Notes: a model not told the origin generated them from the sequence alone. Shown: positions 35,232 through 45,085, counted from the stretch's first letter. The stretch: 64,000 nucleotides of DNA from Catenulispora sp. GP43 (GCF_041260665.1 NZ_JBGCCT010000006.1:1-64000), one strand, 5' to 3'. Made by a program: numbers and translations.

Positions 35232-36698
35232 GTGTGGACTGAGCGGGACCAGATCCAGGCGTACCAGTTCCTCCGACGGCGGCTGGTGTCCGCCCTGGTC
35301 ACCTCCGACCCCAACCACCCGACCTCGCCGCACCGCCGGCTGGTGATGGGCACGGTCCTGGGCACGGTGGCCACGATGCTGACCGCCGCCGGCTTCGGCA
35401 TCAGCGGCATGATGGCCCCGAGCCCGCCCCCGGACTGGCAGCACACCGGGCTGGTGATCGTGGACTCCGACGGCGGCGGCCGCTACGTCCTGGACAACAG
35501 CGGCGTCCTGCACCCGGTGACGAACCTGGCCTCGGCCCGCCTGCTGGCCAACGGCACCAAGACCGTCACCGTCACCACCGCCCTGCTGCGCGACGCCCCG
35601 CGCGGCGCGACGCTGGGCATAGCCAACGCCCCCGACATGCTCCCGGACGCGGCGAACGTCATCCCCGCCCCGGACCCCGTGGCCTGTTCCCGCGCCACCT
35701 CGGACATCCCGAAGGTGACCGGCCCGGTCGGCGCGCTCCTGCTGGCGAACGCCGGCGGCGCCACCTCGGCCCTGACCGGCATGGTGCCGCTGCCCGACGG
35801 CAGGGCCCTGCTGGTCCAGACCCCGAAGGGCGAGCGCTACCTGATCACCGGCGGCCTGAAGTACAAGCTCGCCGACGACTCGGTGATGACCGCCCTGGGC
35901 TACCAGACCGCGACGATCCTCCCGGCCGCGGCGAGCTGGCTCAACACCCTGCCCTCCGGCCGCGACCTGGCCCTGGTGACGGTGCCGGGCGTGGGCAGCG
36001 CCGGCCCGCGCGTGGGCGGCACGAAGCGCAAGGTCGGCGAGGTCCTGACGGTCAACAACACGGTGACCGACAAGACGCTGTACTACCTGGTCCAGGCGGG
36101 CGGCCTGGAACCGATCCCGCAGATCGAGGCGGCCCTGATCGTGGCCGACAACGCCAATGCCGCCGCCTACACCGACGGACCGCAGCAGCCCCGCGCGGTC
36201 TCGGTGTCCGACGCCACCGCCGTCCCCTCCACCCCGGCCGGCGACGACACGAAGGGCTACCCGGCAGGCGTCCCCACCCCGGTCGCCGGCCTCGGCGGCA
36301 GCACGGTGGTCTGCGCCACCGGCGACGGCACCGCCCCGGCGCAGATAGCGGTGAGCCTCGCCTTCCCGCTGCCCCAAGGAGCCCGCACGGTGCCCACCGG
36401 CGCGCCCCAGGGCGGCGCCGTCGCCGACGAGATCTACCTGCCCCCGGGCACCGCCGCGCTGGCGACGATCCACACCGACACCACCACCCAGCCCGACGGC
36501 ACCCAGCAGAACGCGCCGGTCTACCTCATCACCGACGCCGGCACGAAGTACCCGCTCACCGACGGCCAGGCCCGCGCCGCCCTCGGCTACGGGAACAACG
36601 GGCCCACGACGCTGCCGACGACGGCGCTGGCGATGCTGCCGACCGGGCCGGGGCTGGACGAGGCGGACGCGCAGAAGGCGGTGGTGGTGGGGAACTGA
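35232..36698 (+). CDS. eccB: ESX membrane protein EccB
   Basis: 488 aa. The cytoplasmic N-terminus (VWTERDQIQAYQFLRRRLVSALV) matches EccB, followed by one membrane helix (LVMGTVLGTVATMLTAAGFGI) and a long extracytoplasmic repeat domain. The R1-R4 type repeats show as YVLDNSGVLHPVTNLASARLL, LITGGLKYKL, LTDGQARAALGYG and LPTGPGLDEADAQKAV. Two cysteines flank the core (VACSRATSD, VVCATGDG), as in EccB. The GTG at 35232 is chosen because residues upstream show no family resemblance. Confidence 0.93.
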   Translation: MWTERDQIQAYQFLRRRLVSALVTSDPNHPTSPHRRLVMGTVLGTVATMLTAAGFGISGMMAPSPPPDWQHTGLVIVDSDGGGRYVLDNSGVLHPVTNLASARLLANGTKTVTVTTALLRDAPRGATLGIANAPDMLPDAANVIPAPDPVACSRATSDIPKVTGPVGALLLANAGGATSALTGMVPLPDGRALLVQTPKGERYLITGGLKYKLADDSVMTALGYQTATILPAAASWLNTLPSGRDLALVTVPGVGSAGPRVGGTKRKVGEVLTVNNTVTDKTLYYLVQAGGLEPIPQIEAALIVADNANAAAYTDGPQQPRAVSVSDATAVPSTPAGDDTKGYPAGVPTPVAGLGGSTVVCATGDGTAPAQIAVSLAFPLPQGARTVPTGAPQGGAVADEIYLPPGTAALATIHTDTTTQPDGTQQNAPVYLITDAGTKYPLTDGQARAALGYGNNGPTTLPTTALAMLPTGPGLDEADAQKAVVVGN

Positions 36699-36754
36699 GG
36701 GTGAGGGGCGCGACAGTCAGGCCCAGGCCCCGGCCGCTGCCAGAAGCCTGATCA

Positions 36755-36782
36755 CCCGATCCCCGATCCCCGATCCCCGATC
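36755..36782. repeat. Four perfect copies of a 7-bp repeat (CCCGATC)
   Basis: CCCGATC is repeated four times without interruption between the convergent eccB and hydrolase genes. It shares unit length and location type with the nine-copy tract at 18016. Confidence 0.85.
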
Positions 36783-36799
36783 ACCGACCGCGCGAACCC

Positions 36800-37678
36800 T
36801 CAATCCCCCCGCAGCGCCCCCACCACCAAAGGCCATGCCTGCGCACCGAGCCGCCGGTCGGCCTCCTCGCTGCCGCCGTAGTCGAACTCCTCCGAGGCCG
36901 CATGCCCCGCCTCGCCCGGGAACAGCACCCGGTGCCCGGCATCGCCGTGGCTGATCAGCCGCACCGTGCGGCCTGCCGCCCGCCGCCGTTCGGCCAGGCG
37001 CAGCGCGTACGTCATCGACGGCCACATCCGGTCCTCGCCACCGGCCACCAGCAGCAGCTCCGCGCGTGCCTGCTCGACCGGGATCGCGGCCGGCGCGATC
37101 TGGTCGGCGAAGGTCTTCTCGCTCAGCTCGTAGAGTCCGCGGACGGCCCGGGGCCTCGGCGGTGCCGTGTCCCACCAGGCGTCGTCGTAGGGCACGAAGG
37201 GCAGCGGCTCGCCGCCCCACGTCCACGACGAGTGGTACGGCGTGCGCTCCCCGTCCGGACCGGGTCCGACGTTCCCCCACACCTGCGCGGTCGGTGAGAT
37301 CGCGACCACCGCGTCGACCCGCGGGTCGCGGATCGCCGTCAGCATCGCGGCCTCCGCGCCCTTGGACGTTCCGACGATGCCGATCCTGCGGGCTGCTCCG
37401 CGTGCGGACAGGAAGTCGACCGCCTCCGTGAACGTCTCCAACGGCAGCTCCCAGATTCCCGAGCGCTGCCCCGGACCGCCGAACCACCTGATCGCCAGCG
37501 CCGTCAGCCCCTGCTCGGCGAGGATTCGGGCCCGCTCGCGCAGCACCCGGCCACTGGAGCCGGACACGACCACGACCCCGGCTTCGCTCCCGCCCTCCGG
37601 TTCGCAGAGCACGCCTTCCCAGGGCTCCGACAACTCTCGCTCGACGACGTTGACGACGTTCACCCCGAAAGTCACCAT
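36800..37678 (-). CDS. Acyl-CoA thioester hydrolase / BAAT-type alpha/beta hydrolase
   Basis: 292 aa, alpha/beta hydrolase fold with the BAAT C-terminal pattern. The nucleophile elbow is GIVGTSKGAEAAM (Ser in GTSKG, about residue 105), with DRMWPS and SHGDAGHRVL supplying the aspartate and histidine regions near the C-terminus. It would cleave acyl-CoA or a related thioester. It stands apart from the ESX genes and is convergent to eccB. ATG 37678 is chosen; a longer frame in another phase is spurious. Confidence 0.82.
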   Translation of the reverse strand: MVTFGVNVVNVVERELSEPWEGVLCEPEGGSEAGVVVVSGSSGRVLRERARILAEQGLTALAIRWFGGPGQRSGIWELPLETFTEAVDFLSARGAARRIGIVGTSKGAEAAMLTAIRDPRVDAVVAISPTAQVWGNVGPGPDGERTPYHSSWTWGGEPLPFVPYDDAWWDTAPPRPRAVRGLYELSEKTFADQIAPAAIPVEQARAELLLVAGGEDRMWPSMTYALRLAERRRAAGRTVRLISHGDAGHRVLFPGEAGHAASEEFDYGGSEEADRRLGAQAWPLVVGALRGD

Positions 37679-37722
37679 GATCGAACCCTACCGAGCCGCC
37701 CGGACAGCCGCCGGGACAGCCC

Positions 37723-38988
37723 TCAGGCCACCTCGTCACCCTCGACCGGCACCCACAACGTCACCGACGTCCCGTTCCCCACCCGAGACCCCACCCCCGC
37801 ATGCCCGCCGACCTCGGCCATCCGAGCGGCGATCGACTCGCTCAGCCCGAACCCCGGCCGGTGCGCCGCCGGATCGAACCCGTTCCCGAAGTCGCGCACC
37901 ACCAGCGTCAGCCCGTCCGGCTCGTCCCACACCCGCACCAGCGCCTCGCTGACTCCCGAGTGCTTCAGCACATTGCGTAGCGCCTCCCGCGCCGCCGCCA
38001 GCAGCGCGGCCCGCCGCTGCGGCGTCAGCCCGTCGTCGCCGTCCACGCCCTCGGCCGCGTCCAGGCGCATCCGCAGCCCGTCGCGCGCCAGCTCGGCCCC
38101 GAGCCCGACCAGTCCCTCGACCACGCCCGGCATCGCCCGCGCCGCCGAGCGCCGCGACAGCTCCCGCCGCAGCGCGACCGCCTCGGCGTGCGCGACCGCG
38201 CGCACCTCCCGCAGCCGCCGGGCCGCGTTGTCCGCGTCGCCCGGCAGCGTCAGCGCGATCGCCTCGAGGGTCTGCAGCACCGTGTCGTGCAGCGACCGCC
38301 GCACCCCGGTCCGCAGCCGCTCCGCGTCCCGGTGCAGCACCGCCAGGACCCCGGCCGCCATCAACACCGCCAGCAGCAGGACCGTGACGTCGCCCAGGAA
38401 GACCGCGGTCACCGCGACCAGGCCGTGCGTCCGCACCGCGTCCGCGCCGAGGATCATCGCCAGCCGCACCGCGACCCCGAGTACCGCCGCGCCCAGTCCG
38501 GCCACGACGCCCCGCACCAGCGTCCACAAGGCGACGCATCCCGCGAAGTACTGCCACGACACCTCGACCGCACGCGCCGAGGGTTCCGAGACGGTGCTCA
38601 TCGCCAGATTCCCGGCGACCGCCAACACCGTGTCCGCCACGAGCAGCGTCCGGGTCGGGACCGCCCGCGCCGCGCCGAACCCGAGCGCGGCCGTCGCGGC
38701 GGCCAGGACCGCGCACAGCGCCAGCACCGGCCCGCTGCCCGAGGCCCCGGCGCCGGCCAGGTACACCAGCGCGGCGGCGGGCAGCACCCCGATCTGGAAC
38801 GCGAGCGGGAGGGCGACTACATACTCGACGCCGTCGGCGTCCGTCCAGCCGCGCGCCGCCAGATCCCAGATCCGTGCGCGCTCCGCCGGAGGATCCGCGT
38901 CGCTTCCCCGCGCCGCGCCCGGGGCCCGCGCCGCGCCGACCCCCGCACGTCCCGCAAACCTCCCCGCCGCCTGCGCGACCCTCAGCAC
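37723..38988 (-). CDS. NarL-type sensor histidine kinase
   Basis: 421 aa. Up to six N-terminal membrane helices lead to a HisKA_3 phosphoacceptor (VRRSLHDTVLQTLEAI, His about residue 235) and an HATPase domain (REALRNVLKHSG N-box, VRDFGNGFDP G1 box, GFGLSESIAARM, NGTSVTLWVP). It starts with GTG at 38988 and overlaps the response-regulator stop by 7 bp, so they form one unit. No sensory domain is named; the membrane part is the likely sensor. Confidence 0.88.
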   Translation of the reverse strand: MLRVAQAAGRFAGRAGVGAARAPGAARGSDADPPAERARIWDLAARGWTDADGVEYVVALPLAFQIGVLPAAALVYLAGAGASGSGPVLALCAVLAAATAALGFGAARAVPTRTLLVADTVLAVAGNLAMSTVSEPSARAVEVSWQYFAGCVALWTLVRGVVAGLGAAVLGVAVRLAMILGADAVRTHGLVAVTAVFLGDVTVLLLAVLMAAGVLAVLHRDAERLRTGVRRSLHDTVLQTLEAIALTLPGDADNAARRLREVRAVAHAEAVALRRELSRRSAARAMPGVVEGLVGLGAELARDGLRMRLDAAEGVDGDDGLTPQRRAALLAAAREALRNVLKHSGVSEALVRVWDEPDGLTLVVRDFGNGFDPAAHRPGFGLSESIAARMAEVGGHAGVGSRVGNGTSVTLWVPVEGDEVA

Positions 38989-39656
38989 GCCGCCGACTCG
39001 GCGAGCACGCCGAGCTCGATCGCGGCCCGCGTCATGTCGGCCCGGCGGCGCGCGCCGATCTTGTCCCGGATCCGGTCCAGGTACGAGCGCACGGTCCGCA
39101 CGCTGATCCCCATCGCCATCGCGATGTCCCGGTCCCGCTCGCCGGCCGCGACCAGCCGCAGCACCTGCTTCTCCTGGCCGGACAGCTCCAGGCGCGGACC
39201 GGCCTGCCGGTTCTGCTCGGTGGTCAGCACGATCGAGGCCAGCGTCGGGGAGACGTAGCTGTTGCCGGCGGCTATCTCGCGGACCGCGCGCAGGATCTCG
39301 GTGCCCTCGGACTCCTTGGACAGGAACCCGCGGGCGCCGGCCGAGATCGCGCCGAGCACGTCGGACTTGGCCGCCTCGCCGGAGACCACCAGCACCCGGT
39401 TGCCCATGCCGTTGATCTGCAGCACCGCCGCCGAGCCCTTGACGCCGGGCAGCGTCAGGTCCAGCACCACGATGCCGTCGCGGCGCGGGCGGCAGGCGAC
39501 GAACTTGCCGACGCTTCCGGCGACCACGTCCACGTCCATGTCCCCGGCCTCCTCGAACAGCCGGGTGAGCGCGTCGCGGTACAGGGGGTGATCCTCCACG
39601 ACGCTGACGGGGATACGGGAAGACTCCTGCTCGGGGCGGACGCGGGTGGCTTCCAT
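38982..39656 (-). CDS. LuxR/NarL response regulator
   Basis: 224 aa from ATG 39656 (GAGAGG 6 nt upstream). Receiver domain: VSVVEDHPLYRDAL acidic pocket, phosphoacceptor in VVLDLTLPGVKG, LVVSGEAAKSDV and the lysine in GFLSKESEG. A C-terminal LuxR helix-turn-helix begins at about residue 155 (LSGQEKQVLRLVAAGERDRDIAMAMGISVRTVRSYL). It is cotranscribed with the histidine kinase. The 420-bp gap upstream separates it from the divergent LAL regulator. Confidence 0.92.
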   Translation of the reverse strand: MEATRVRPEQESSRIPVSVVEDHPLYRDALTRLFEEAGDMDVDVVAGSVGKFVACRPRRDGIVVLDLTLPGVKGSAAVLQINGMGNRVLVVSGEAAKSDVLGAISAGARGFLSKESEGTEILRAVREIAAGNSYVSPTLASIVLTTEQNRQAGPRLELSGQEKQVLRLVAAGERDRDIAMAMGISVRTVRSYLDRIRDKIGARRRADMTRAAIELGVLAESAAC

Positions 39657-40075
39657 GGCACGCCTCTCATGGGGCTCGGGGGCGGTTCGCTTCTGGCGGT
39701 GTGGACCACAAGCGCAGGCGGTGGGGGGTCGTCGCCGGCGTCGGCCCGCTGTGAGGACCACGCCGACGCCGGCGCAGGACCTAGTGTCATCACCCTGAGT
39801 CCGACGCGTCGTCGGTAAAACTACGTAACCCGCTACTACCTCTTACATCCGCGGCGCTACCTACCCCGGTTCGAACGCACTACCTACGGGGCCGACCTGC
39901 GAGGGCGCGGCCGACCTGCAACGGGCAACCACTGGCGTCGTCAGCGACAAATAAACAGAATGAAAGGTCTCGGTCACCGGGGCTGGGTACAGTCAACGCA
40001 ATACCTGTAAGAAGTAAAAACTGCTCTGTTGTTCCCTCGGAGCGTCAGGGGTCGACCACCTTGGGGGAGGTAAGC
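39657..40075. other. Divergent regulatory region between response regulator and LAL regulator
   Basis: 419 bp without a gene. 39790-40020 is distinctly AT-richer than the window average. It contains repeated CTACCTAC-like elements (39829-39886) and a direct repeat of GCCGACCTGC (about 39891 and 39911). Promoters for both flanking regulators are expected here. Confidence 0.55.
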
Positions 40076-43000
40076 GTGCTTGCCATCGGTTCGCCACAAG
40101 CCTGGCAGGCTCTGGTCGGGCGGGAAGCCCAAGCCGAGCGCATGACCGAGGCGGTCGCCGCGCTGGCTTCGGGCCGGGGCGCGGTCTTGGAGATCGCCGG
40201 GGACCCGGGGATGGGCAAGACCCGGCTGCTGGGCCGGCTCGCGCAGCTGGCCTCCGGGCACGGCGCCCGGGTCGCGCGGTCCACCGCGCTGCGCGGGAAC
40301 ACCATCCCCCGCCAGCTGTTCCGGGACGCCTGGGCCGACGTGCCGGCCCCGCGGGACGCCGACCACGACGACGACGAGGCCTTCCGCCGCATCCGCGCCG
40401 GCCTGTCCGAATGGGCCGCCGACCCGGTGGGCGTCGGCGGCGCCGTGGTCTTCGACGACGTCCACCTCGCCGACGAGGCCTCCACCCGGCTGCTGGCCCG
40501 GCTGATCCGCACCCCGGTGCCCGGCCCGCTGCTGATGGCCATCGGCCACTGCCCCCGCCGCACCGGCTCGGTGCTGCTGGAAGCCCTCGACGACGGCTCC
40601 CGCACCGGCACCGTGGTCCGGGTCGAGCTCGACGCCCTGGACCTGGCCGCCGTGCAGCAGCTGGTGTCCGCCTGGTCCGGCGGCACCGATCCGGACCCGG
40701 CCTATCTGGAGCAGATCCGCGCCGCCGCCGACGGCAACCCCCGATATCTGCGGGTGCTGACCGCCGCCGGCTGGCGTCCGGAGCTGTGGCCGGACAGTCC
40801 CGGCGAGGACACCGGCGCGCTGCTGCGCGAGGGCGCCTCGATGGCCGCCGAGCTCGACGCGCTGTCCCCGGCCGAGACCGCGGTGGTCGGCGCGGCCGCG
40901 GTGCTGGGCGGCCCGTTCCGGCCCGAGGACGTCGCGGCCATCTGTGCTTCCATGCCCCCCGCTTCCATGCCTTCCAGTGCTTCCATGCCCCCCGGTGCTT
41001 CCGCTTCCCCCGATGCCTCAGAGCCCGGCGGCTTCGGCCTGGCCGGCATCCTGGACGCCCTGGACGACCTGGTGCGCGCCGACGTGGTGCGGCACGTCGC
41101 CCCCGGCGCCCGCTTCGCCTTCCGGCACCCGCTGCTGGGCCACGTCGCCCACGAGCGTGCCTCGCTGCCCACCCTGCTGGCCGCCCACCAGCGCGCGCTG
41201 GATCTGCTCAAGGCCCGCGGCGCGGGTGCGGTGGACCTGGCCCGGCACGCCGAGCACCTGGTCGGCACCGACGCCGCGGCCGCCGCCCCGCTGCTGGCTC
41301 GCGGCGCCGGCGAGATCCTGCCCGACGCGCCGGAGACCGCAGTGCGCTGGCTGCGCCTGGCGCTGCAGACCCCGGTGGGGGAGCGGCCCAGCGCCGAGCG
41401 GGACGCGCTGATGCTGGAGTGCTGCCGCGCGCTGTCCGCCGCCGGCCGCTTCGAGGAGGCCCGCGCGCTGGCCCACGACGTGCTGCGCGACGACACCTGG
41501 CTCACCGGCCCGCTGCGCCAGCGCGCCTACGCGATGCGGATCGCCGCCGAGCGCCAGCTCGGCCGCTACGACGAGGCCGCGGCCGTGGCCAGCGCCGCGA
41601 TCGAGGCGCTGCCCCGGCCGCTGTCCGCCGGCGCCGCCGAGCTCGCCTTCGAATACGGCGCGCTGCACCTGTACCGGGGGACCTACGCGCTGGCCCGCCC
41701 GGTCGTGCAGGAGGTCGCCGCGGCGGTGAAGGCGGCCTCGGAGGCGGCGGCCGGTGCCGCCGTGGACGCCGCCGCGGCGCGCGAACAGGCTCGGACGGCT
41801 GCCGCGAGCGTGCCGGCGGCCTCCGGACAGCTCGGTGCGTCACACGATGTTGACACCTATTTGATCGATATACCCTCGGCCCCCGAAGCCCGCGCCGCGG
41901 CGGCGGTCCGGGTCCTGGCCGCCTTCGGCGACGCCTTCCTCGGCCAGACCGCCGACGCGATCCCGGCCCTGGTGGAGAGCGCCCGCCTGGTCGACGGCCT
42001 GCCCGACGCCACCGCCGCGCGCAACCCCGAACTGCTGGCCATGCTCGGCTGCGGCGAGATGTTCATGGAGGGCTACACCGCCGCCGCCCGCCACCTGCGC
42101 CGCTGCCTGACCATCGCCCGCAAGGGCGGCCCGCAGCAGATGAAACTCAACGTCCTGCTCGGCCTGGCCTTCATCGACCAGCAGACCGGCAACCTGCGGC
42201 GCTCCGAGCAGCGCGCCGAGGAGGCCGGCCAGGTGGCCCGGGCCACCGGCGCCGGCGACGGCGTCAGCATGGCCGAGGCGCTGCGCGTGGGCGCCATGAT
42301 CTGGACCCGCCCGCGCGAGGAGTCGGCGGCTGTCGTGGCCGCCGCCGAGCACGCGGTCCGCATCGCCCGCCCCGGCAACGGCTGGTGGTCCGGCTCGGCG
42401 GCGATGCAGCTGGCCCTGGTCCGCATCGTCACCGGCGACGCCGCCGGCTGCGTGGACGCGCTGCTGGAGGGCGGCGGCGGCCCCGACCTGCGCAAGCTGC
42501 AGCCGGCCTACCGCCCGATGCTGCTGTCGATGCTGTCCTCGGCCGCCCTGCGCTGCGGCCGCCCCGAGCTGGCCCGCCAGGCGGCGCGCGACGCCGAGGA
42601 GGCCGCCGAGGCCTCGGGCCTGTCGGTGCAGCGCTGGTACGTGGTCCGAGCCCGCGCCGCCCTGCAAGCAGCCGTTGGCGACCACGCCACCGCCGCGAAG
42701 CTGTTCGAGCAGGCGGCCCTGGGCTTCCGTCGCGCCAACCGCCCGGTGCAGCACGCCTGGACCCTGATCGCCGGCAGCGCCTCCGCGGCGCTCGCCCTCG
42801 GCCCGGCGGCGGCCGGCGCGTGGCTGGATTCCGCCGAGGAAGTGGCGCGCGTCCACGGCGCGGTGCGCATCGAGCAGGACGCCGGGGACGTCCGCGAGCG
42901 GCTCCTCGCCGCCGGCTCCGCGCGCCCTTCGGCCCCCGCGGAGACGGCAGCTGAGATGGACGCCGGAGCCTCCGTCATTACCGGTGTGAAACAGGGCCCT

Positions 43001-43279
43001 GTCGCCGCTGGTGCGGGCGATGTCGCCGCCGCCCCGGCGGCCGTGGCGGCACCGGTGCCGCTCCAGTCGGACGTCCGGGCCCGGCTGACGGCCCGCGAAC
43101 AGGAGATCGCCGCGCTCGTGGCGACCGGCCGCCGCAGCCGCGCGATCGCCGACGAGCTGTTCCTGAGCCACCGCACCGTGGAGACCCACCTGGCGAGGAT
43201 CTACCGCAAGTTGAACGTTTCGTCGCGCACCGCGCTGGCCCACCTGCTTCAGGGCTCTGACAGCGCCGGCTCGGGCTGA
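40076..43279 (+). CDS. LAL-type LuxR transcriptional regulator (AAA ATPase, TPR, HTH)
   Basis: 1067 aa. An N-terminal STAND/AAA ATPase has Walker A GDPGMGKT (about residues 42-49) and Walker B AVVFDDVHLAD (about 125). A helical repeat region fills the centre. The C-terminal LuxR HTH is at about 1002-1060 (LTAREQEIAALVATGRRSRAIADELFLS, TVETHLARIYRKLNV). LAL proteins are large ATP-dependent activators, often of secondary metabolism. A Met/Pro/Ser-rich repeat (SMPPASMPSSASMPPG) interrupts the ATPase at about residue 300. The GTG 40076 has GGGGAGG 5 nt before it. The regulated genes are not obvious. Confidence 0.9.
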   Translation: MLAIGSPQAWQALVGREAQAERMTEAVAALASGRGAVLEIAGDPGMGKTRLLGRLAQLASGHGARVARSTALRGNTIPRQLFRDAWADVPAPRDADHDDDEAFRRIRAGLSEWAADPVGVGGAVVFDDVHLADEASTRLLARLIRTPVPGPLLMAIGHCPRRTGSVLLEALDDGSRTGTVVRVELDALDLAAVQQLVSAWSGGTDPDPAYLEQIRAAADGNPRYLRVLTAAGWRPELWPDSPGEDTGALLREGASMAAELDALSPAETAVVGAAAVLGGPFRPEDVAAICASMPPASMPSSASMPPGASASPDASEPGGFGLAGILDALDDLVRADVVRHVAPGARFAFRHPLLGHVAHERASLPTLLAAHQRALDLLKARGAGAVDLARHAEHLVGTDAAAAAPLLARGAGEILPDAPETAVRWLRLALQTPVGERPSAERDALMLECCRALSAAGRFEEARALAHDVLRDDTWLTGPLRQRAYAMRIAAERQLGRYDEAAAVASAAIEALPRPLSAGAAELAFEYGALHLYRGTYALARPVVQEVAAAVKAASEAAAGAAVDAAAAREQARTAAASVPAASGQLGASHDVDTYLIDIPSAPEARAAAAVRVLAAFGDAFLGQTADAIPALVESARLVDGLPDATAARNPELLAMLGCGEMFMEGYTAAARHLRRCLTIARKGGPQQMKLNVLLGLAFIDQQTGNLRRSEQRAEEAGQVARATGAGDGVSMAEALRVGAMIWTRPREESAAVVAAAEHAVRIARPGNGWWSGSAAMQLALVRIVTGDAAGCVDALLEGGGGPDLRKLQPAYRPMLLSMLSSAALRCGRPELARQAARDAEEAAEASGLSVQRWYVVRARAALQAAVGDHATAAKLFEQAALGFRRANRPVQHAWTLIAGSASAALALGPAAAGAWLDSAEEVARVHGAVRIEQDAGDVRERLLAAGSARPSAPAETAAEMDAGASVITGVKQGPVAAGAGDVAAAPAAVAAPVPLQSDVRARLTAREQEIAALVATGRRSRAIADELFLSHRTVETHLARIYRKLNVSSRTALAHLLQGSDSAGSG

Positions 43280-43316
43280 ACCGCCAGGTCGGGACCGCCC
43301 GGCCCGCTCCGGCGCG

Positions 43317-44168
43317 CTACTCCTTCACCCCGCTTCCCAACGCCGCCGACGTGAAGTGCCGCTGCGCCACCAGGAACAGCGCGATCACCGGCACCGCGAG
43401 CACGCAGGCCCCGGCCAGGATCACGCCGTACGGATTGGCCGCCGTGGCCGCGTTCGTCGACACGTACTCGCCGAGCGACACCGCCAACGGCTGCATCGCG
43501 TGCTTCTTGGTGATCAGGAACGGCCACAGGAACTCGTTCCACGGCCCGATGAACGTGATCACCGACGCGGTGAGGATGGCCGGCTTCGTCAGCGGCGCCG
43601 CGACCAACAGCAGCGTCCGCACCTCGCCGGCGCCGTCGATGTGCGCGGCGTCGAACAGCTCGTCCGGCAGCGAGACGAAGAACTGCCGGAAGATCAGCAC
43701 CGCGGTCGCGTTGACCGCGAACGGCAGGATCATCCCGAGGTAGTTGTCCGCCAGGCCGTAGTCGCGCACCACGAGGATGTACAGCGGGATCATCATCACC
43801 TGGAACGGCAGCACCAGCACCAGGATCAGCATCCCGGCCACCGCCGGCTTGCCCGGGAAGCGCAGCCGGGCCAGCGCGTAGCCGGCGGGCAGCCCGATCA
43901 CGATGGTCAGGACCACCGTGCCGAGGGTGAAGACCGCCGAGTTCGCCAGCGACGGCAGCAGCGAGATCGCCCGGTTCACGTCCCGGTAGTTCTGCAGGCC
44001 GATGTTCCCAGCCTTGGGTATCAGCCCACTGAAAGCGCCGTCGGCCCGAAGCTGCAACGACCCGACCACCATGTAGTACAGCGGGAAGATGCTCGCCAGC
44101 GCCCCGAGCGTGACGAAGCCGTAGGTGGCCAGCCGTCGCAGGACCCTGCCCGTCGAACCGTTCCTCAT
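43317..44168 (-). CDS. Carbohydrate ABC transporter permease (MalG-like)
   Basis: 283 aa with about 6 membrane helices and the permease signature EAA-loop AAHIDGAGEVRTLLLVAAPLTKP. Its N-terminus is MRNGSTGRVLRRLATYGFV. It would form the membrane channel with the MalF-like protein. It overlaps that gene by 4 bp. The stop is followed 38 bp later by the LAL stop. Confidence 0.9.
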   Translation of the reverse strand: MRNGSTGRVLRRLATYGFVTLGALASIFPLYYMVVGSLQLRADGAFSGLIPKAGNIGLQNYRDVNRAISLLPSLANSAVFTLGTVVLTIVIGLPAGYALARLRFPGKPAVAGMLILVLVLPFQVMMIPLYILVVRDYGLADNYLGMILPFAVNATAVLIFRQFFVSLPDELFDAAHIDGAGEVRTLLLVAAPLTKPAILTASVITFIGPWNEFLWPFLITKKHAMQPLAVSLGEYVSTNAATAANPYGVILAGACVLAVPVIALFLVAQRHFTSAALGSGVKE

Positions 44169-45076
44169 GCCCGCTCCTCCCGAGCCTGGGCCAGCCGGCG
44201 CGCGCCGGCACCGAGCCCGGCCACCAGCAGCACGAACAACGTCAGCAGGATGCCGATGGCCGCACCGACGCCAGGCTTTCCCTGTTCGACGCCGTCCTGG
44301 TAGATCAGCAGCGCCGGCGACATGGTCGCGCCGTTCGGACCGCCGCCCCCGGTGAGCAGATAGGGCTCGGTGAACAGGTTGGCGCCGACGATCAGCGCCA
44401 GCGTGGTCACCAGGATGGTGATGTTGCGCAGCGCCGGGACCGTGATCGCCCGGAACTGCCGCACCACGCCGGCGCCGTCGATGCTCGCCGCCTCGTAGAG
44501 CGAATCAGGGATCAACAACACCCCGGCCAGGTAGAGCAGGACGTAGAAGCCGAGCTGTTTCCACGTCACCTCCAGTGCGATCACGACCATCGCCAGATGC
44601 GAGTTGACCAGCCACGACGGGTTCGGGGCGTTACTGCCGAGCACGTGATTGACGAGCCCGCTCTGGCTGAACAGGAAGTACCAGACCCCGACGACGGCGA
44701 TGCTGGCCGTGACGTAGGGCACGAAGAACGCCGAGCGGAAGAACGCCTTCATCCGCGTCAGCTTCGCCAGCACCGCCGCCAGCGTCATCCCCAGGACCAC
44801 GGTGAGCGGCACGTTGATGACGAGGAACTCCAAGATGTTCAGGAACGAGCGGCGCAGCAGCGGGTCCGACCACGCCTCGCGGTAGTTCTTCAGGCCCACG
44901 AACGGCTGCGGCACCGACGCGCCGGGCGCGGCGTACACGTAGTCGAGCACTGAGATCCGGATGCCCTGGATGATCGGGACCGCGTAGACGATCACCAGGT
45001 ACACCGCGTAGGGCGCGGCCAGCCACAGGCCGATGAGGGTCTTCGAACGCGGCCCCCCTGGCTTCGCGCGGGACAC
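44165..45076 (-). CDS. Carbohydrate ABC transporter permease (MalF-like)
   Basis: 303 aa, about 6 membrane helices, EAA-loop AASIDGAGVVRQFRAITVPALRN. Translationally coupled to the MalG-like gene by a 4-bp overlap (ATGA). It is preceded by the substrate-binding protein gene with 9 bp between, giving a three-gene operon. Confidence 0.92.
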   Translation of the reverse strand: MSRAKPGGPRSKTLIGLWLAAPYAVYLVIVYAVPIIQGIRISVLDYVYAAPGASVPQPFVGLKNYREAWSDPLLRRSFLNILEFLVINVPLTVVLGMTLAAVLAKLTRMKAFFRSAFFVPYVTASIAVVGVWYFLFSQSGLVNHVLGSNAPNPSWLVNSHLAMVVIALEVTWKQLGFYVLLYLAGVLLIPDSLYEAASIDGAGVVRQFRAITVPALRNITILVTTLALIVGANLFTEPYLLTGGGGPNGATMSPALLIYQDGVEQGKPGVGAAIGILLTLFVLLVAGLGAGARRLAQAREERA

Positions 45077-45085
45077 GGCGCCCGC

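Noticed and set aside
36717-37739. Longer open frame overlapping the thioesterase-like gene in another phase
   Set aside because: Gly/Arg-rich shadow; the conserved nucleophile elbow lies in the 36800-37678 frame.
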